A DNA stretch of 64,000 bases from positions 4,165,501 to 4,229,500 of the forward strand of contig JARHVA010000458.1 of the NCBI GenBank assembly GCA_037957365.1, given 5' to 3'. The position numbers and the translations under genes are program-made. Positions 37,202-48,944 of the stretch are shown in pieces; the first letter of the stretch is position 1; each line of letters opens with the position of its first letter. The stretch comes from Torreya grandis (lineage: Eukaryota; Streptophyta; Pinopsida; Cupressales; Taxaceae). The notes beneath the pieces are model-generated. The model saw only the letters and a program-made list of their open reading frames with translations, made no database searches and was not told the DNA's origin.

Positions 37202-39058
37202 TTAAAATTCCTTATTATATGAGACCTTCTCTATCTTTTCCATGTTATTTGAAGGACATTTATGTATGACAAGCTCAACTACTATGATAAACTCAGTTGA
37301 TGCTTCCTCTATGTTTTTCATGTCTATTGAAGGACATTCATATATGGCAAACTCTGTTGCAACATTTTCTTCCTTGTACCTCTTCAACTCAAGTTCCCTT
37401 GGCATGTTTCCATGATCTTGCCCATCATCTTCTTTTTTTATATCAGACATTCCTCTAACTACAAATGGTTTTGTCTTATTAGCTAAAACCTTCTTCCTTA
37501 TCTTAATTCTATATTTGGCTTCAATCCAATTGATTTATATTTCCCTTTCATATTCTTCTTGACCCCTTTATTTTTTCAACATGTTCTTAATCAAGGTGTT
37601 GATGTGTACCTCTAAACCATCCTTCCAAAAGGTCCCAAACACAACTACAAATTTTATTATTAAATATTGTTTATTGAGGACAAACTCAGTGTTGGACTAA
37701 ATGCTTATATTCAAAAAATATCCTAGGAAGATATTATTGGCATCCATCCTATGTAACATTTGAAAATCAACAATTAAATCATGATGCTTACCAATATATG
37801 AAGTGATTTGCAATATCTTCTTCCCAAAGCAAATTGTTGTCCATGAAGATTGCTCTTTGCCATAAACTCCCCCCATCTTTTTGGTCGTGATCACTTGAGG
37901 GGTCCCATTGGTCATGCCTTGAAGCACAACATCTTTGCTATCAACCTTAACCTTCAACTCCATGTTTCCCTTATATTTATTTTCAATCAATTATAATTTT
38001 TCCCTTATCCCATTAAAAGGAATAGTTGGAAATACATTGAAATCAGAATTGTTACCTTTTATAGATCTCAGAATATTACCAGGATCTGACACCTTTTAGA
38101 AAAAATAATTATAAACTTGAATCAAGGGTTTCACATGCCCCATATTGTAAACTATATGCCTTATTTTATCACCTCTTTGAGCATGGTTCTTATGAGGACA
38201 ACAAATTTAAAATGGCATAGTGTGAAATAATAAATCTGATATGTTACCAATCATTTCAAACCTGGGATTGTAATCAAATATTTTACCTCCTTTGGCTGAT
38301 GTGTAAGTTTTAGATATATTTATACTCATATTATTAATCTTTTCAAGTGCCTTCCGATGTCTTTTCTAAAAATCAGCCTCATATGCTTCTTGAATTGATG
38401 CATACTTTTGTAGCATGGACTCATTCCCTGATGGACTAATGAAAGTATGCTAAATGGGGACAACTTCCTCACTTGTGTATTTAAAAAATGATGTGTTTTC
38501 CTTCTTTACTTTCTCTTTATTCGACTTATGCATGCAATTATTAGAAGTCAATAAAATATGATTTTCTTCCCTTGACTTCATATCTTCCATGGATTGTTCC
38601 TTCTCAATTTATTGTAAATATTATTGTGCTTCTTTCTTTTCCTCATGATCCATGATTTCTTCCTCTTGGTTTGGGATATTTCTCTCACTTTCCCTGGGTA
38701 TGGTGTATGCCTCTATGAACCATTCACTAACCCCTTTTACATCTGAATTCTCTTGTGTTCTAATTCTTTCATTGGAATCCTCATGAGGGATTGACCCTCT
38801 ATCTTTCCCCTTCAAAATTACCTTTAGCTCAATATTATCTTCCTTTCATTCCTCATTCATTTGTTCTTTAGTAGGTTTTTGGAATTCAGAAATTTTCTTT
38901 TCCATTTTATTTTCTATAGGTCTAGGGATTAACCTTACAAAATTCATCCATACTTTGAGACCCATTTCTCTTAGTTCCCTCTGTGATTCTTCCATATCTT
39001 GCAACATCTCTTCCATGGATTCCAGTGTTGTCTTCATATTTTTTTCAATGCCTTGCAT
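37202..39058 (-). pseudogene. Unknown ~620-codon ORF carried by element C
   Basis: On the minus strand one phase runs from an ATG at 39058 to a TAA at 37202 with about 11 internal stops. Roughly 47 would be expected by chance, and I see no frame change, so it was a real ORF. Residues 1-70 form a Glu/Met/Lys-rich likely coiled coil (ESMEEMLQDMEESQRELREM). A charged middle follows, then a more compact C-terminal part with SWTTICFGKKILQITSYIGK (about 37880-37820) and VVVFGTFWKDGLEVHINTLI (about 37645-37590). It starts about 25 bases after the putative primer site, the usual place of gag, but shows no gag, CCHC or protease motif. The same phase may continue below 37202 to about 36800. The function is unknown: a divergent gag or a captured gene. 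Confidence 0.6.
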
Positions 39059-39112
39059 GAAAAATATTCTACAAACACTTCACTACCCATAGTTGGCCAG
39101 AAAATGTTTTTG

Positions 39113-40019
39113 TGTAATGTTCCATTTGGAACATAATTAAAATGATTTGGGTTTCCCAACAAACCCTAGTATTAAATATGATTCTATAATTTTATTTATT
39201 TCAAACCCTAACCATAAAATAAATCAAAATTCTATAAATACACATTTAGGTCACAATTTACAATATTTTCCCATCAAATATTTACCATATAATTTATAAA
39301 TAATGCATTCTACTGAAATACCTTCAAATCTTATTTTTATTATCAATTCAATGGCTATAAAATATAGTAAAAATACCAACTAAATATCCATGGCCTTAAA
39401 CAACAAATAAGGATTTGTTTATCCCTAAAAATTGTAATCCCAAACCCTAATGGGAGGTCATTTCCTTGACAATGAGTCTTTTTCCTTCTTCCACCACTTG
39501 GTTTCCCTTCTTGGGTTTCAAACTAGCTCACTACCCTTTAGATTACTTGTGTCCTTCAAACTATCCTTTATCATTCCAAACTTGTAATGGTGTTTAAAAC
39601 ACCTCAAACTATCCAATGATGCTCAATATAACCTTTGAATTAAGGATATAAACTATTAGATAAGGGTTTTTCATCTTTATTACAACCAAACCAATGAATG
39701 TTTTTGTCCTCGATTGGATGGAGTTTAGAAAATCATACCAAAAACTTTTGAATTTCAATTGTGAAAAATAACATAAACATCTTCAAATTAACCTTCTCTA
39801 TCTTTTTATAACCTTTCCCACTCAAAAACCCCAACTAAGGGCTGATTTACATCACAATAGAAATCCCCCCTTCTTTGTGAAAGATCAAATTAGAAAAGGA
39901 GTTGCCAACATATTCACTTTTGGCAACTAAAGCATACTAATAATTTCATTCAAAGTATTTAAAAATATTTTTTATTTTAATAATAATATTATTTTATTTT
40001 TAGAAAAGGGGACATTACA
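39113..40019 (-). repeat. 5' LTR of element C
   Basis: This 907-base LTR begins TGTAATGTCCCC on the minus strand at 40019 and ends ACATTACA at 39113. It contains no long open frame. Confidence 0.85.
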
Positions 40020-40170
40020 AATACTCAATATTTTTGATTATTTATGTTTAATATTAGTGTCTTTTGTAAGTTTTATGTATGTCATAATTTATCTAAAAAA
40101 ATATCTTGTAAGGATGCATTCTTGGTAGAAACCGACGTCCTTTGGTTTGTCAAAATTGTTGGGGGGACAT

Positions 40171-40628
40171 AATGGAGAAATTAAATTATATTAAAATTTT
40201 GAGGGAAAATATTTCCAAACTTGAAAAGCAAGAACCAATTTATTGTTAATCAACAAAGATCTATGTGAGATCATCCAAAGAAAAATGAAAAAACCAACAG
40301 ATGCAGATGAAGCAATAAAATGGGATAGCAAGGATCGAAAAATTGTAACAATTATTGGTTTAGTGTTATCTCATGAATATTTGCATAATATATACTTATC
40401 TAAGTCCTGTAATACAATTTGGGAGACATTAAACAAATTATTTGATTCACGAGCTCTAAGTGCATCAATGGCTTTGAATAAGTTATTCAGACTAAAGATG
40501 GAAGAAGGCAATAATATCGTGCAACATATCAATAAGTTTTGTTCCATTTTAAATCAATTATCAAGAATAAAAATTAATGTTCATGATGATGATGAAAATA
40601 ATTATTACTGAATAACATGCCAGCTAGC
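40171..40628 (+). pseudogene. Copia-type gag of the outer element, 5' part
   Basis: An ATG at 40171 starts a gag broken by an early indel and stop (near 40230). The long frame then runs from 40243 to 40611, with typical Copia gag features: the TIWETLNKLF segment near 40420, LNKLFRLKMEEG near 40480 and a QHINKFCSILNQL helix near 40525. The frame reaches MPAS near 40618, where Copia element D is inserted; the remainder resumes at 46457. Gag would build the particle. No pol of this element is seen. Confidence 0.7.
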
Positions 40629-40633
40629 TATTT

Positions 40634-40859
40634 TGTAACATATTGTACATATTTATTATTAATCCTAGGTGTCTAACTTAGGCATCTAGTATTTTATCTT
40701 ATTCAATAAGCTTTCCATTGCCGTAGGAATAGGAAGAGTCATTGGGAATGTGAAATGAATAGTCTTTCTTAGTCTATTAAATGTAATGTTTTCTCTTATT
40801 TTGAATTAAATCATGAAATAGAAATTTCATTATCATTTTGAATATAATCTAGCTTGTCA
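40634..40859 (+). repeat. 5' LTR of Copia D
   Basis: Starts TGTAACATATTG after the target duplication and ends CTAGCTTGTCA right before the primer site. Confidence 0.9.
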
Positions 40860-40860
40860 T

Positions 40861-40872
40861 TGGTATCAAAGC
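40861..40872 (+). other. Primer-binding site of Copia D
   Basis: TGGTATCAAAGC differs at one base from the initiator-Met tRNA complement and is one base inside the LTR. Confidence 0.85.
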
Positions 40873-42001
40873 TTGGAATTTTTAATTAGTCAATTGTTTA
40901 ATTTCTTCTCCTCTTTCTCACCTATACGAATGTATATTTCTTTGATTTTTTTGTTCTTTGGTAGAATATCAGACTTATGAATCACATCAAACTTAAGGAA
41001 GGCGTATTCACTTAATGAGAAAGAATGATCTATTTTCTCATTGTTTCTTCTACACTTGGATGACGTGGCTGGCTAAATATACATATACCTACACAAGTTA
41101 GTGGGAGTAATTATGACTATAGGTATTCTAACCTATAGTGAAAAGATGTGTTAGAGGATTATGTGGTTTTTGGCATCTAGTAGACCATAAAACACACCAT
41201 ATTTAAGCTGACAGTCTTGAGGCCTATCATTTTATGGTGTTTGGTGCATTTCCTGGCTTGGTATATTGGTGTGGCTTCTTTACGTGGTCATACAAAATAG
41301 TTGGATATGTATTTTAACATTTGTGTTATTTTTTTATTGTGTGGAGGCCATTAAAAGGTGGTTGTTGACTTTGGTTGCATTGTGATTGCATTAGAGGACT
41401 GCATTTTGATTCCTTGCCTGGACCTATCAGTCTTGGTAGATTGTTAATCTCTTTTGTGAGGCATTTCATATCCTCCTTGTGTTGCATGGATTGTTTGGAA
41501 GATTACCTCATAAATATTTTCAAAGTGAACATTTATCTCATTCAAATTTGGAGGAGGTTGCATATATATTTCCAATATTGGAAATCAAATCAAACCTTTG
41601 GAGAGGAGAGGTACAAATTTTTAAGCTTTTTCATTTAAAATTCAAACATTTAGTTTATTTTAAGTTCTTAATTTCAAAATTTGGAAAACTTTTAAAATTT
41701 AAAAGAATTTAAAATTTTGATTAATTTTTTAATTGCCTTGAGTAAGCTACTCTAAGCAGATTTGGGCAAAAAATATCCAAATCAAGTAATTTAAGGGGAA
41801 ATAAGGAAAGCTACTCCTTTACCCATTCATGTATATCAAAAAATGTAAATCCAAAAATCAAGAAAATTTGAGTATATTAATGTATAAGGTTTTATTTTTA
41901 ATCTAGTGTTAATGACAAAGTGAATCCTTTCCAGTATCTTTTTGAGGGGACCATTTTAGAGTGGTAAAGAACCAATTGGGGTTAAACAAAAATTCAAAAA
42001 T
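40873..42001 (+). other. Leader region of Copia D
   Basis: About 1.1 kb between primer site and gag with no domain. The overlapping short open frames at 41375-41712 are Leu/Phe/Ile-rich and look like chance. Confidence 0.55.
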
Positions 42002-42900
42002 ATGCATTCCATCAAATCTATTATTGACACTACCTTGATTGACAAAGATAGTTGGCTAGAATGGTCTCATTAAGTGGATAACACACTCATCTTCAATGAT
42101 ATATGGTTCAATAATTTTGATGGGGAAAAATAACTAGCTGAACCAACATCGAATGCAAAAAGACACTCAAACATGGAAGCAAAAAAACTAGAAGGCTTTG
42201 GCTTTAATGTGGGCATCAGTGGATGGAGATGTGTTTCATCATATACAAGGATTTAATACACCATGGGAATCATATCATAAACTAAGGACTTATATGAATC
42301 ACATTCAAATTTAGAATTCATTCAAGTGTAGTTAAAACTATTCAACCTAGAGTTGAAAGATGGTGGTGTGATGAGATTAGATTTAGAGATACATGCTATC
42401 AAACATGATGTTGAAGAAAAAGGTGTCAAAATTGACATATACATGACTGCATTCATAAAATCCCTTAGTCCCAACTATTCAACCTATTTGGAGTCTCTAA
42501 AGTCAAGCAATTAGTTGAAGTCTCTCACATTTGACCAGTTGGTTGAAAATATAGTAGAAAGAGAAAAAGGCATTGGAAGGAAAACCAAAACCAAAATAGG
42601 TGAAAGTGTGTGATATGTTAAAACAAATTATTCCATACCATCAAACAAGGCCGCGTCTTCCAAAAATGAAGGCAATAACAAGTACAAGAACAAGTATAAG
42701 GGAAAAGGTAGCAAAAATGAAAATCATGGTGGTCAAAATAAAAAATAGAATGATAAACAAAACCTTTACTGAAAAGGTAGCCATAAGACCCACAAATGCA
42801 GGAATCCATGGGATAAAATTGAATAATACCATAAAAAGAAAGAGGCAAATTCAAATAAATAGTTAAAAGAGTCAAACTCAGCCCAATTCACTAGTGAATG
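42002..42900 (+). pseudogene. Copia gag (element D)
   Basis: An ATG at 42002 begins with a DKDSWLEWSH-like segment, and the frame soon contains stops. An RDTCYQT stretch and a Lys-rich nucleic-acid-binding tail follow. A degenerate knuckle (HKTHKCRNPW near 42785) has lost its first Cys residues. Overlapping open frames in other phases near 42600-42870 reflect the Lys/Asn-rich composition and are not separate genes. Confidence 0.7.
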
Positions 42901-42949
42901 TGTGTTTTCTAGTAAAAATGATGAAGCAAATAATGTCTCAATCAGTTCT

Positions 42950-44330
42950 TCATGGTTTGATGCTTCGGTTCTTGATACTAGTGCCACTCAACATATGAAT
43001 TTCTAAAAAGAATTCTTTGAGGAGTACAATGAATAAATTTATGGCTTAGTATACCTCATAGATAAGATCAAGTCCACAAATATAGGGAAGAGGTATAATT
43101 TGGCTCAAGTGTCTAGGGCTTTCAGACTACAAACTTGAGAATGTTCTCTACCTTCCTCAGTTAAAATGATCTCCCTAGTGCTTATAAGGAAACAAGGCCA
43201 TTCCATTATGTTGGATTATGGTGGTGTCATAATTAGGAGAAAAAGTGGCAATGTAATCATCTTAACTATATATGAGGAAGGAAAACTACTTAAATTGAAG
43301 GGTGAGCCATCAAATTTAAGAAATTATGTTTATCTTGTGGAAGATGAAATGTCTCCAAACATGTTGCGACATGATCTATTAGGGAACACTCACTATTAAA
43401 ACATTTGTGTATTATAAAATAATGTTGTTTGCATGCCTACATTTCCCACAAAATTAGATGAGAAGTGTGAAGCTTGCATCTTGGCTAAACATACAAGAGA
43501 ACCATTTCTAAAGTCATAGTGAAAAGTAGATAGAAAATTACAGCTTTTTCATTCAGACTTGTGTTCACTTTCAATCCTCTTCGCTGGTGGTAATAAGTAC
43601 TTCATGTTGTTCATTGATCACTATAGCAGGATGACATGGATATACTTTATGAAAAAGAAATCAAAATCCTTTGATACTTTTTAAAAAAATTAAATAATGA
43701 TTCAAAATGAAGCACAAACCCACATGGAGACACCCAAAATATAAAATGGTGGTGAATTTGCATCAAAGAAGTTTGAATCCTATATTAAGAAAATTGGGAT
43801 TAAACACCATCTCATAGTTCCTCACACTCCATAATAAAATGTAGTAGTTAAAATAAGGAATAGATTTGTGATGAATATGGTTCATGTAATGTTTTATTTC
43901 AAAGGGGTAAATCTACACTTTTGTGCCAAAGCAACTAAAACAACAATCTACCTTTGTAATAGATCACCATCCATAGCTCTTGAATCAAAGACTATGTATG
44001 AGATGTGGTGTGGTCACCTCCCTTCAGTGTGACATCTTTGGATTTTTGGATCCACTTGGTATGCATTGAGTCCAAAGGAGAATAGAAATAAATTGGACCA
44101 CAAGAATCGAAAATACATCCACTTGGGATATTTTGATTCCTCTAAGGCATTCAGGCTATACGATGAGAAAGAAAAGAAGTTTTTAATCTCAAGAGAAGTT
44201 ATCTTTTGTGAGACAATAAAGGACAAAGAGGATATTGATTGGCAATTGAGTTGACTAGACAAATATGCAAAGTTTGATGTCTATAAAGAGAGTGATTTGA
44301 ATGTTCTAGACAATGAGTGGGGGACATAGA
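42950..44330 (+). pseudogene. Copia protease and integrase (element D)
   Basis: The protease active site reads D-T-S-A-T-Q-H-M (Asp codon at 42973-42975), close to the usual DTGA/DSGA with Gly replaced by Ser. The integrase zinc finger ends with CEACILAKHTREPF near 43470-43510. The core begins at LFHSDLC (near 43550), followed by LFIDHYSRMTWIYFMKKK. The second Asp is lost: the NGGEF block near 43750 is preceded by a stop. A C-terminal segment (KLDHKNRKYIHLGYFDSSKAFRLYD, 44080-44165) is well kept. Integrase would insert the cDNA. Confidence 0.8.
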
Positions 44331-44679
44331 GTTGGGAATCTATTATTTTTTTATTGTCTCCTATACATGAGCTTGAAACTCCTCCTAAAAGAGAGAGTGA
44401 AACTTCATCAGATATTGAATAGGGGTTAATAAAATAGAGGGAAGATAGTGAAGGAAATTTAGAGGATAAACTCGAAGCACCTATGGCACAAAACAAGATG
44501 CCTAAGTGGGCCACTCAAAAACTAAAAGATGTGAGGCTTGATGAAGTTGGGAAAATAATCACTCAAAGTGCACATGCGGCCTCCTCTCAACTAGATAAGT
44601 CTATTGATGAAATTCAAGACATGATTAGAAAACTCACATTGGATGATTCTCAAGAGGAACTCAATGTTGTGTTTGATTC

Positions 44680-46215
44680 ATAACCAAAAAATTTCAAACA
44701 AGCTGAGAAGCTTGACTCTTGGATAAAATCAATGAAAGATGAGTATAATTCACTGGTGAAAAATGGGACTTGGAATCTAGTTGATCCACCATATGGTTGC
44801 AAACCAATTGATTGCAAGTGGGTCTATCACAACAAATACAAGGTGGATGGCTCACTTGACAAGCATAAATAAAGTATTGTCACAAAGGGGTATGCTTAAA
44901 AGGAAGGAATTAACTACAATGAAACCTTTGCACCTACAACAAAATGGATTACCATTCAAACCATGTTGGCTCTGGCAACTCATAATGGATGGAAAGTTCA
45001 TCAAATGGATGTCAAAACTACATTTCTAAATGGATACCTCAAAGAAACTACGTGCATGACATAACCTGATGGTTTTGAAGTAAAGGTACAAGAGCACAAG
45101 GTGTACAAATTATAAAAATCATTGTATAGTTTGAAATAAGCCCCTTGAGTATGGTATGAAAAACTAGTTGTGCACCTCATGAACATGAACTTCAAACATT
45201 TTGAGTTTGAAGATGTAACTCTTTTCATCAAAATAGTTGATAAAATAGTTGTATTTGAGGTCTTTTATGTTGATGATATGCTCATTACAGGGAATAATGA
45301 GCAATACACTATAAAATTCAAATCAAAGTTGATGAAAAGCTTTGAAATGACTAATTTGGGTTATCTTTGTTACTATTTGGGTATTGAAGTAATTTAGAAA
45401 CTAAAGTATTTCTTCATCACTCAGAAAAATTACATTGGTGATATTTTGAGCAAGTTTGAAATGGAAGATTGTAAGCATCTCAGCATCCCCATGGAATATA
45501 ATCTCAAATTGACATGTGAATATTTAATAGATTTGGTTGATGCCACTAATTATAGATAGCTCATTAGAAGTCTGATTTATGTGACTACCACTTGACCAGA
45601 TATATCACTTGTAGTTGGTATCCTCTCAAGATTCATACAACCCAGGGAGAGTAATTGGGTAGCATCAAAAAGGGTCCTCAGATATCTCAAAGGCACACAA
45701 CATTTTAGGATCAAATACTCCAGGGCAAGAGACATCAAACTAGTTAGGTATTCAGATTTTGACTATGTTGGTAATCATAAAGATGGAAAGTCCACCTCAA
45801 GTTTTCTAATGAATTTGGGAACAATAATTATCAATTGGAAATCTAAGAATTAATTAGTGTTGGTAATTTCTTCAGTAAAAGAATAATATATGGCCACTTT
45901 AAAGGCAACTAGAGAGATCTTATGGCTTAGAAGGGTTCTTTCAAATTTGAAGGAGTAACAAGTTTCAGCAACACCTCTCATGGTTGACAACACTTTTACA
46001 ATCTAGATGGCAAATAATCCAGTCTTTCATGACTAAACCAAGCATATCAATACTAAATTTCATTTGATTCGACACTATGTGAAAGATGGCAATGTCAAGT
46101 TGTAACATTGCCTAACAACAGAGCAACCCACAGACACCCTGACAAAAACGCTTGGATGAGAAAATTTTGAAAATTTTATAGGAATTCTTGGTCTAATAAA
46201 TATCCCTATAGATTA
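44680..46215 (+). pseudogene. Copia RT and RNase H (element D)
   Basis: The RT begins with NGTWNLVDPPYGCKPIDCKW (near 44765-44825). It contains HQMDVKTTFLNGYLKE near 45000 and the catalytic YVDD at 45266-45277, inside a 75-codon open segment. RNase H includes a YSDFDYVGNHKDGKS series near 45750, then the NNPVFHD and HINTKFH segments near 46010-46050. The C-terminal LTKTLG lies near 46140. About ten stops interrupt an otherwise mostly colinear frame. Confidence 0.85.
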
Positions 46216-46224
46216 AATGGGGGA
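46215..46224 (+). other. Polypurine tract of Copia D
   Basis: AAATGGGGGA directly precedes the TGTAACA start of the 3' LTR. Confidence 0.85.
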
Positions 46225-46451
46225 TGTAACAATATTGTACATATTTGTTATTAATCCTAGGTTTCTAGCTTAGGTGTCTAATATTTTATCTTATTCAATA
46301 AGCTTTCCATTCCTGTAAGAATAGGAAGAGTGATTGGGAATGTGAAATGAATAATCTTTCTTAGTCTATTAAATGTAATGTTTTCTCTCATTTTGAATTG
46401 AATCATGAAATATAAATTTCATTGTCATTCTAAATATAATCTAGCTTGTCA
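46225..46451 (+). repeat. 3' LTR of Copia D
   Basis: Pairs with 40634-40859. Most differences are transitions. The TATTC target copy follows at 46452. Confidence 0.9.
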
Positions 46452-46456
46452 TATTC

Positions 46457-46845
46457 TAACATGGTTTTCACACCAAGTAAAATAAATCCTAGCTTAAAAT
46501 ATTTCATTTCTTCTCTAATAGATGAAGAAAATATAACTAATAATGTTGATCTAGAGGAAAGTATAATTTATGGTAAAAACAAGTAAGAAAAATCATATGA
46601 TAAAATAAGATCTAAATATTCTTTCAATCAAGGATCTACTTCCGAGGATTCAAAGAAATAATTTATCTAATACTATTGTATTTATAATATGATCATACTA
46701 TTGTAAATTGCAAACAGAGGGCTCAGGTCCTACTTGATGGAAAACTACAAGAGAATGTCATGGTTAATGATGTAGAAAAACAAAATGATGAGGATACTAT
46801 CAATATAAATAATTACAGTGATGAAGATTATGTTTACTAAATAAA
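46457..46845 (+). pseudogene. Outer Copia-type gag, 3' part
   Basis: Continues the gag interrupted at 40628. A degraded knuckle region (YCIYN ... CKQRA in mixed phases near 46675-46720) is followed by an acidic C-terminus with NNYSDEDYVY and a stop near 46840. No protease or RT follows before the polypurine tract at 47270, so the outer element was gag-only or internally deleted. Confidence 0.5.
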
Positions 46846-47078
46846 TAAAATTAGAGGTTAGAGGCAATGGAGGTTGGAGGACATTATTATTCCTCTCATT
46901 AGCCACTAATGATGCAGTCACTTCTACTATAGTGTCATGTGTTTCTTTTTATTTTCTTATTTGTATATGTGAAAATAAGTAGTACAATTCCTATTTTCTA
47001 AATGTTATATTTCATACAGAACTATTGTGTTTTGGAGATACATAAATGAAGGCTAAACAGATGTAGAATTATTGTCTT

Positions 47079-47220
47079 TAGTTCCCACATTGATTAGGTT
47101 GATCATTTCCATCAGTGAATAGTTGATGAGATGTAGATGAGTCATATTCATAGTTCCCACACTGATTAGGTTGATGAGTTCTCATTGGTAAATGGTTGAT
47201 AAGAGGTAGATGATTTTTTT
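47079..47220. repeat. 72-bp tandem duplication
   Basis: Two units start with 'tagttcccacatgattaggtt'-type sequence (47079 and 47151) and agree at about 75-80%. The array lies between the gag end and the polypurine tract. Confidence 0.65.
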
Positions 47221-47269
47221 TCCCTCTCTACCTTCATATAATCCTACAACACATATCCATATAAGTACT

Positions 47270-47280
47270 AAAGGGGGGAG
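47270..47280 (+). other. Polypurine tract before an LTR
   Basis: AAAGGGGGGAG ends right where TGCTAGG begins at 47281. Confidence 0.7.
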
Positions 47281-47539
47281 TGCTAGGAAAATTAGTACTA
47301 ACATTAATATTATTTATGTAAGTCATTGAGTGTGTGAAAAACATGAGAAGTCACTCACATTGATAAATGTTAGCAAGAGTTTATATGATTTGAGTGATTT
47401 GGGGGATTGAGTATCATGTATGACTCCTTGAATAGAGGATTTTTTCAATCTATATATTTTACTCTCGTGATTAAATAAAATGTGTGAGTTTCAAATATTA
47501 TAATCTTTTTGTTGAACTCTACTAAATATAATACTTACA
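47281..47539 (+). repeat. 3' LTR of the outer Copia-like element
   Basis: 259 bases from TGCTAGG to CTTACA, preceded by a polypurine tract, so it is a plus-strand 3' LTR. It aligns with 23917-24172. No matching 5-bp target copy was found at the two outer flanks. Confidence 0.6.
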
Positions 47540-47799
47540 TTATATCAAATGTTACAATTTAATCTTATCCATTAACATGTATTTAAAGGTTTTATAATGA
47601 TTATTATTGATTAAAATAATTACTTTTAAATATGTTATTATCAAATTTGCAATAGTATGAAATAGGGCTGAAAAACTTGAGATAAAGTACTCTTCTAGGG
47701 TTTCATGTTGATCTTGTCTTGCTTTGTTTCCTCATTTTCCACTACTGCCATACTATTTCTGTGAGACTTTATAGGTTAAGTGTGTATTTATCTCCACCC

Positions 47800-48695
47800 T
47801 TCAAGTAGATGACTTTGGTTTTAAATATCCCTCAACTATTATTTCACATCAATTTTACTGACAATGAGAAAGATGGTGCCAAAGACAGCCATGAAGTTCA
47901 TCTTGAAGGTATATGATAAGATATAACTTTTGAGAATCCCCCTCACCTTGATGTGTGTTTGCAATATGATTTAGTTAATAATGTATGTAGATGGTATGAA
48001 AATAATATATTGGTGTCTTATTATGTTAGTCATTCCCCTCTTAGGAATCCCTCAATACCGAGATTCATATTCACTAGGAACCCTTGGGTTTCCAAATTAT
48101 TGGTGTTTATAATCTCACCAAGGGATTTTTCATTTTCTCCTTTAAGGAGCCCTCTCAAGTCCAAACCCTCCTTTCTAGGTTAAGCTACTAGTTCTTGAGG
48201 AATACCCTTATGATTGTGTTTCCTTGGACCTATACTTTTAAAGTCTCAAACCAAGTCTCCCTTAAGGTGCCTATCTAGATCAAACTTCCTAGCCTTATAC
48301 TTCCTCTATAAGGGTCCATTGATATTCAAGTAGGGTAAGAGTGCTTATGCATAAATTCACCTACTTTAATCTATTAAACACTTATTTTTTATTTTAGACA
48401 CCCAACCATAGGATTCACGATTATCCTATTATAGGTTGGTCAAATCCCTTTGTTGAATAGAAGCCATCTAAAAAACAAAAGGTGGAAAAAAATATTTATG
48501 GTTAGACAATAGTAGCTAATAAAAAAATCCACTACCAGAAGAAAGGTTTTAAACCAAACCACATCCCCCTATTCTCAAAACCTCCTCCAAGAAGTGAATA
48601 TTTTATGTCGTTCCCCTTGTTAACCCTCCCCAATCTCATAGCTATATGACAGCATCTCAGAGTGAGTTTCTCAACGACATGTAAGTTTTCACCAT
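47800..48695 (+). pseudogene. 5' part of the LINE, upstream of endonuclease
   Basis: Protein-like plus-strand sequence runs up to the LTR element at 48701. It contains a DNEKDGAKDSHEVHLEGI stretch near 47860-47910 and the open segment 47953-48183 (LQYDLVNNVCRWYENNILVS, then a Pro/Ser-rich part). Reading appears to resume after the insertion at 53885, where KFVVLESREE leads into the endonuclease. In plant L1-type LINEs this would be ORF1 or the linker before ORF2. The start is not defined and no RNA-binding motif is certain. Confidence 0.45.
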
Positions 48696-48944
48696 GTTAT
48701 TGTTGACCATTTTTTGCCCAACAGGGAAAAAAATCAGTCCCCTTCTTCCCCTGCTATTTAAGGCCAATTCATTTTTTGATTTTGCACAAGTCCAGGAATT
48801 TCTACAGACTCTGCAGAACTTGGTTTTCTATGGACTCAGCAGGTGAAATCCTTGGTAGATGAGAAATCAGTTCAGAAAGTGCTGGGGTTTACAAGGCTCT
48901 TTTGGGCCTTCATCTAAAGAAAATTTACAAGGGAGGTTGGCATC

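Larger units (their letters stand above)
34703..40019 (-). mobile_element. Non-autonomous LTR element C with a long unknown ORF
   Basis: The LTRs are 34703-35553 (851 bp) and 39113-40019 (907 bp). Their ends form an inverted pair (TGTAATGT...ACATTACA). On the minus strand a purine tract (35554-35566) precedes the 3' LTR, and a weak primer site (TGGCCAAC..., about 39083-39099) follows the 5' LTR. Both fix the minus orientation. The 3.56-kb interior has no protease, integrase, RT or RNase H that I can see, but carries a long decayed reading frame from 39058. Flanks AATGT and AATAC match at only three of five bases. The LTRs differ at perhaps 15-20% of sites, so it is old. Confidence 0.75.
40634..46451 (+). 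mobile_element. Ty1/Copia element D, structurally complete but mutated
   Basis: The LTRs are 40634-40859 (226 bp) and 46225-46451 (227 bp), both TGTAACA...TTGTCA. I count about 17 substitutions and one indel between them, roughly 92% identity. The target duplication is TATTT (40629-40633) and TATTC (46452-46456). A primer site, about 1.1-kb leader, gag, protease, integrase, RT, RNase H and polypurine tract are all present in Copia order. Stops and shifts occur in every domain. The element sits inside a gag gene of another Copia-like element. Confidence 0.9.

Noticed and set aside
42600..42987. Four overlapping open frames on both strands
   Set aside because: They are shadows of the Lys/Asn-rich gag tail of Copia D. 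The real phase shows the degenerate knuckle.
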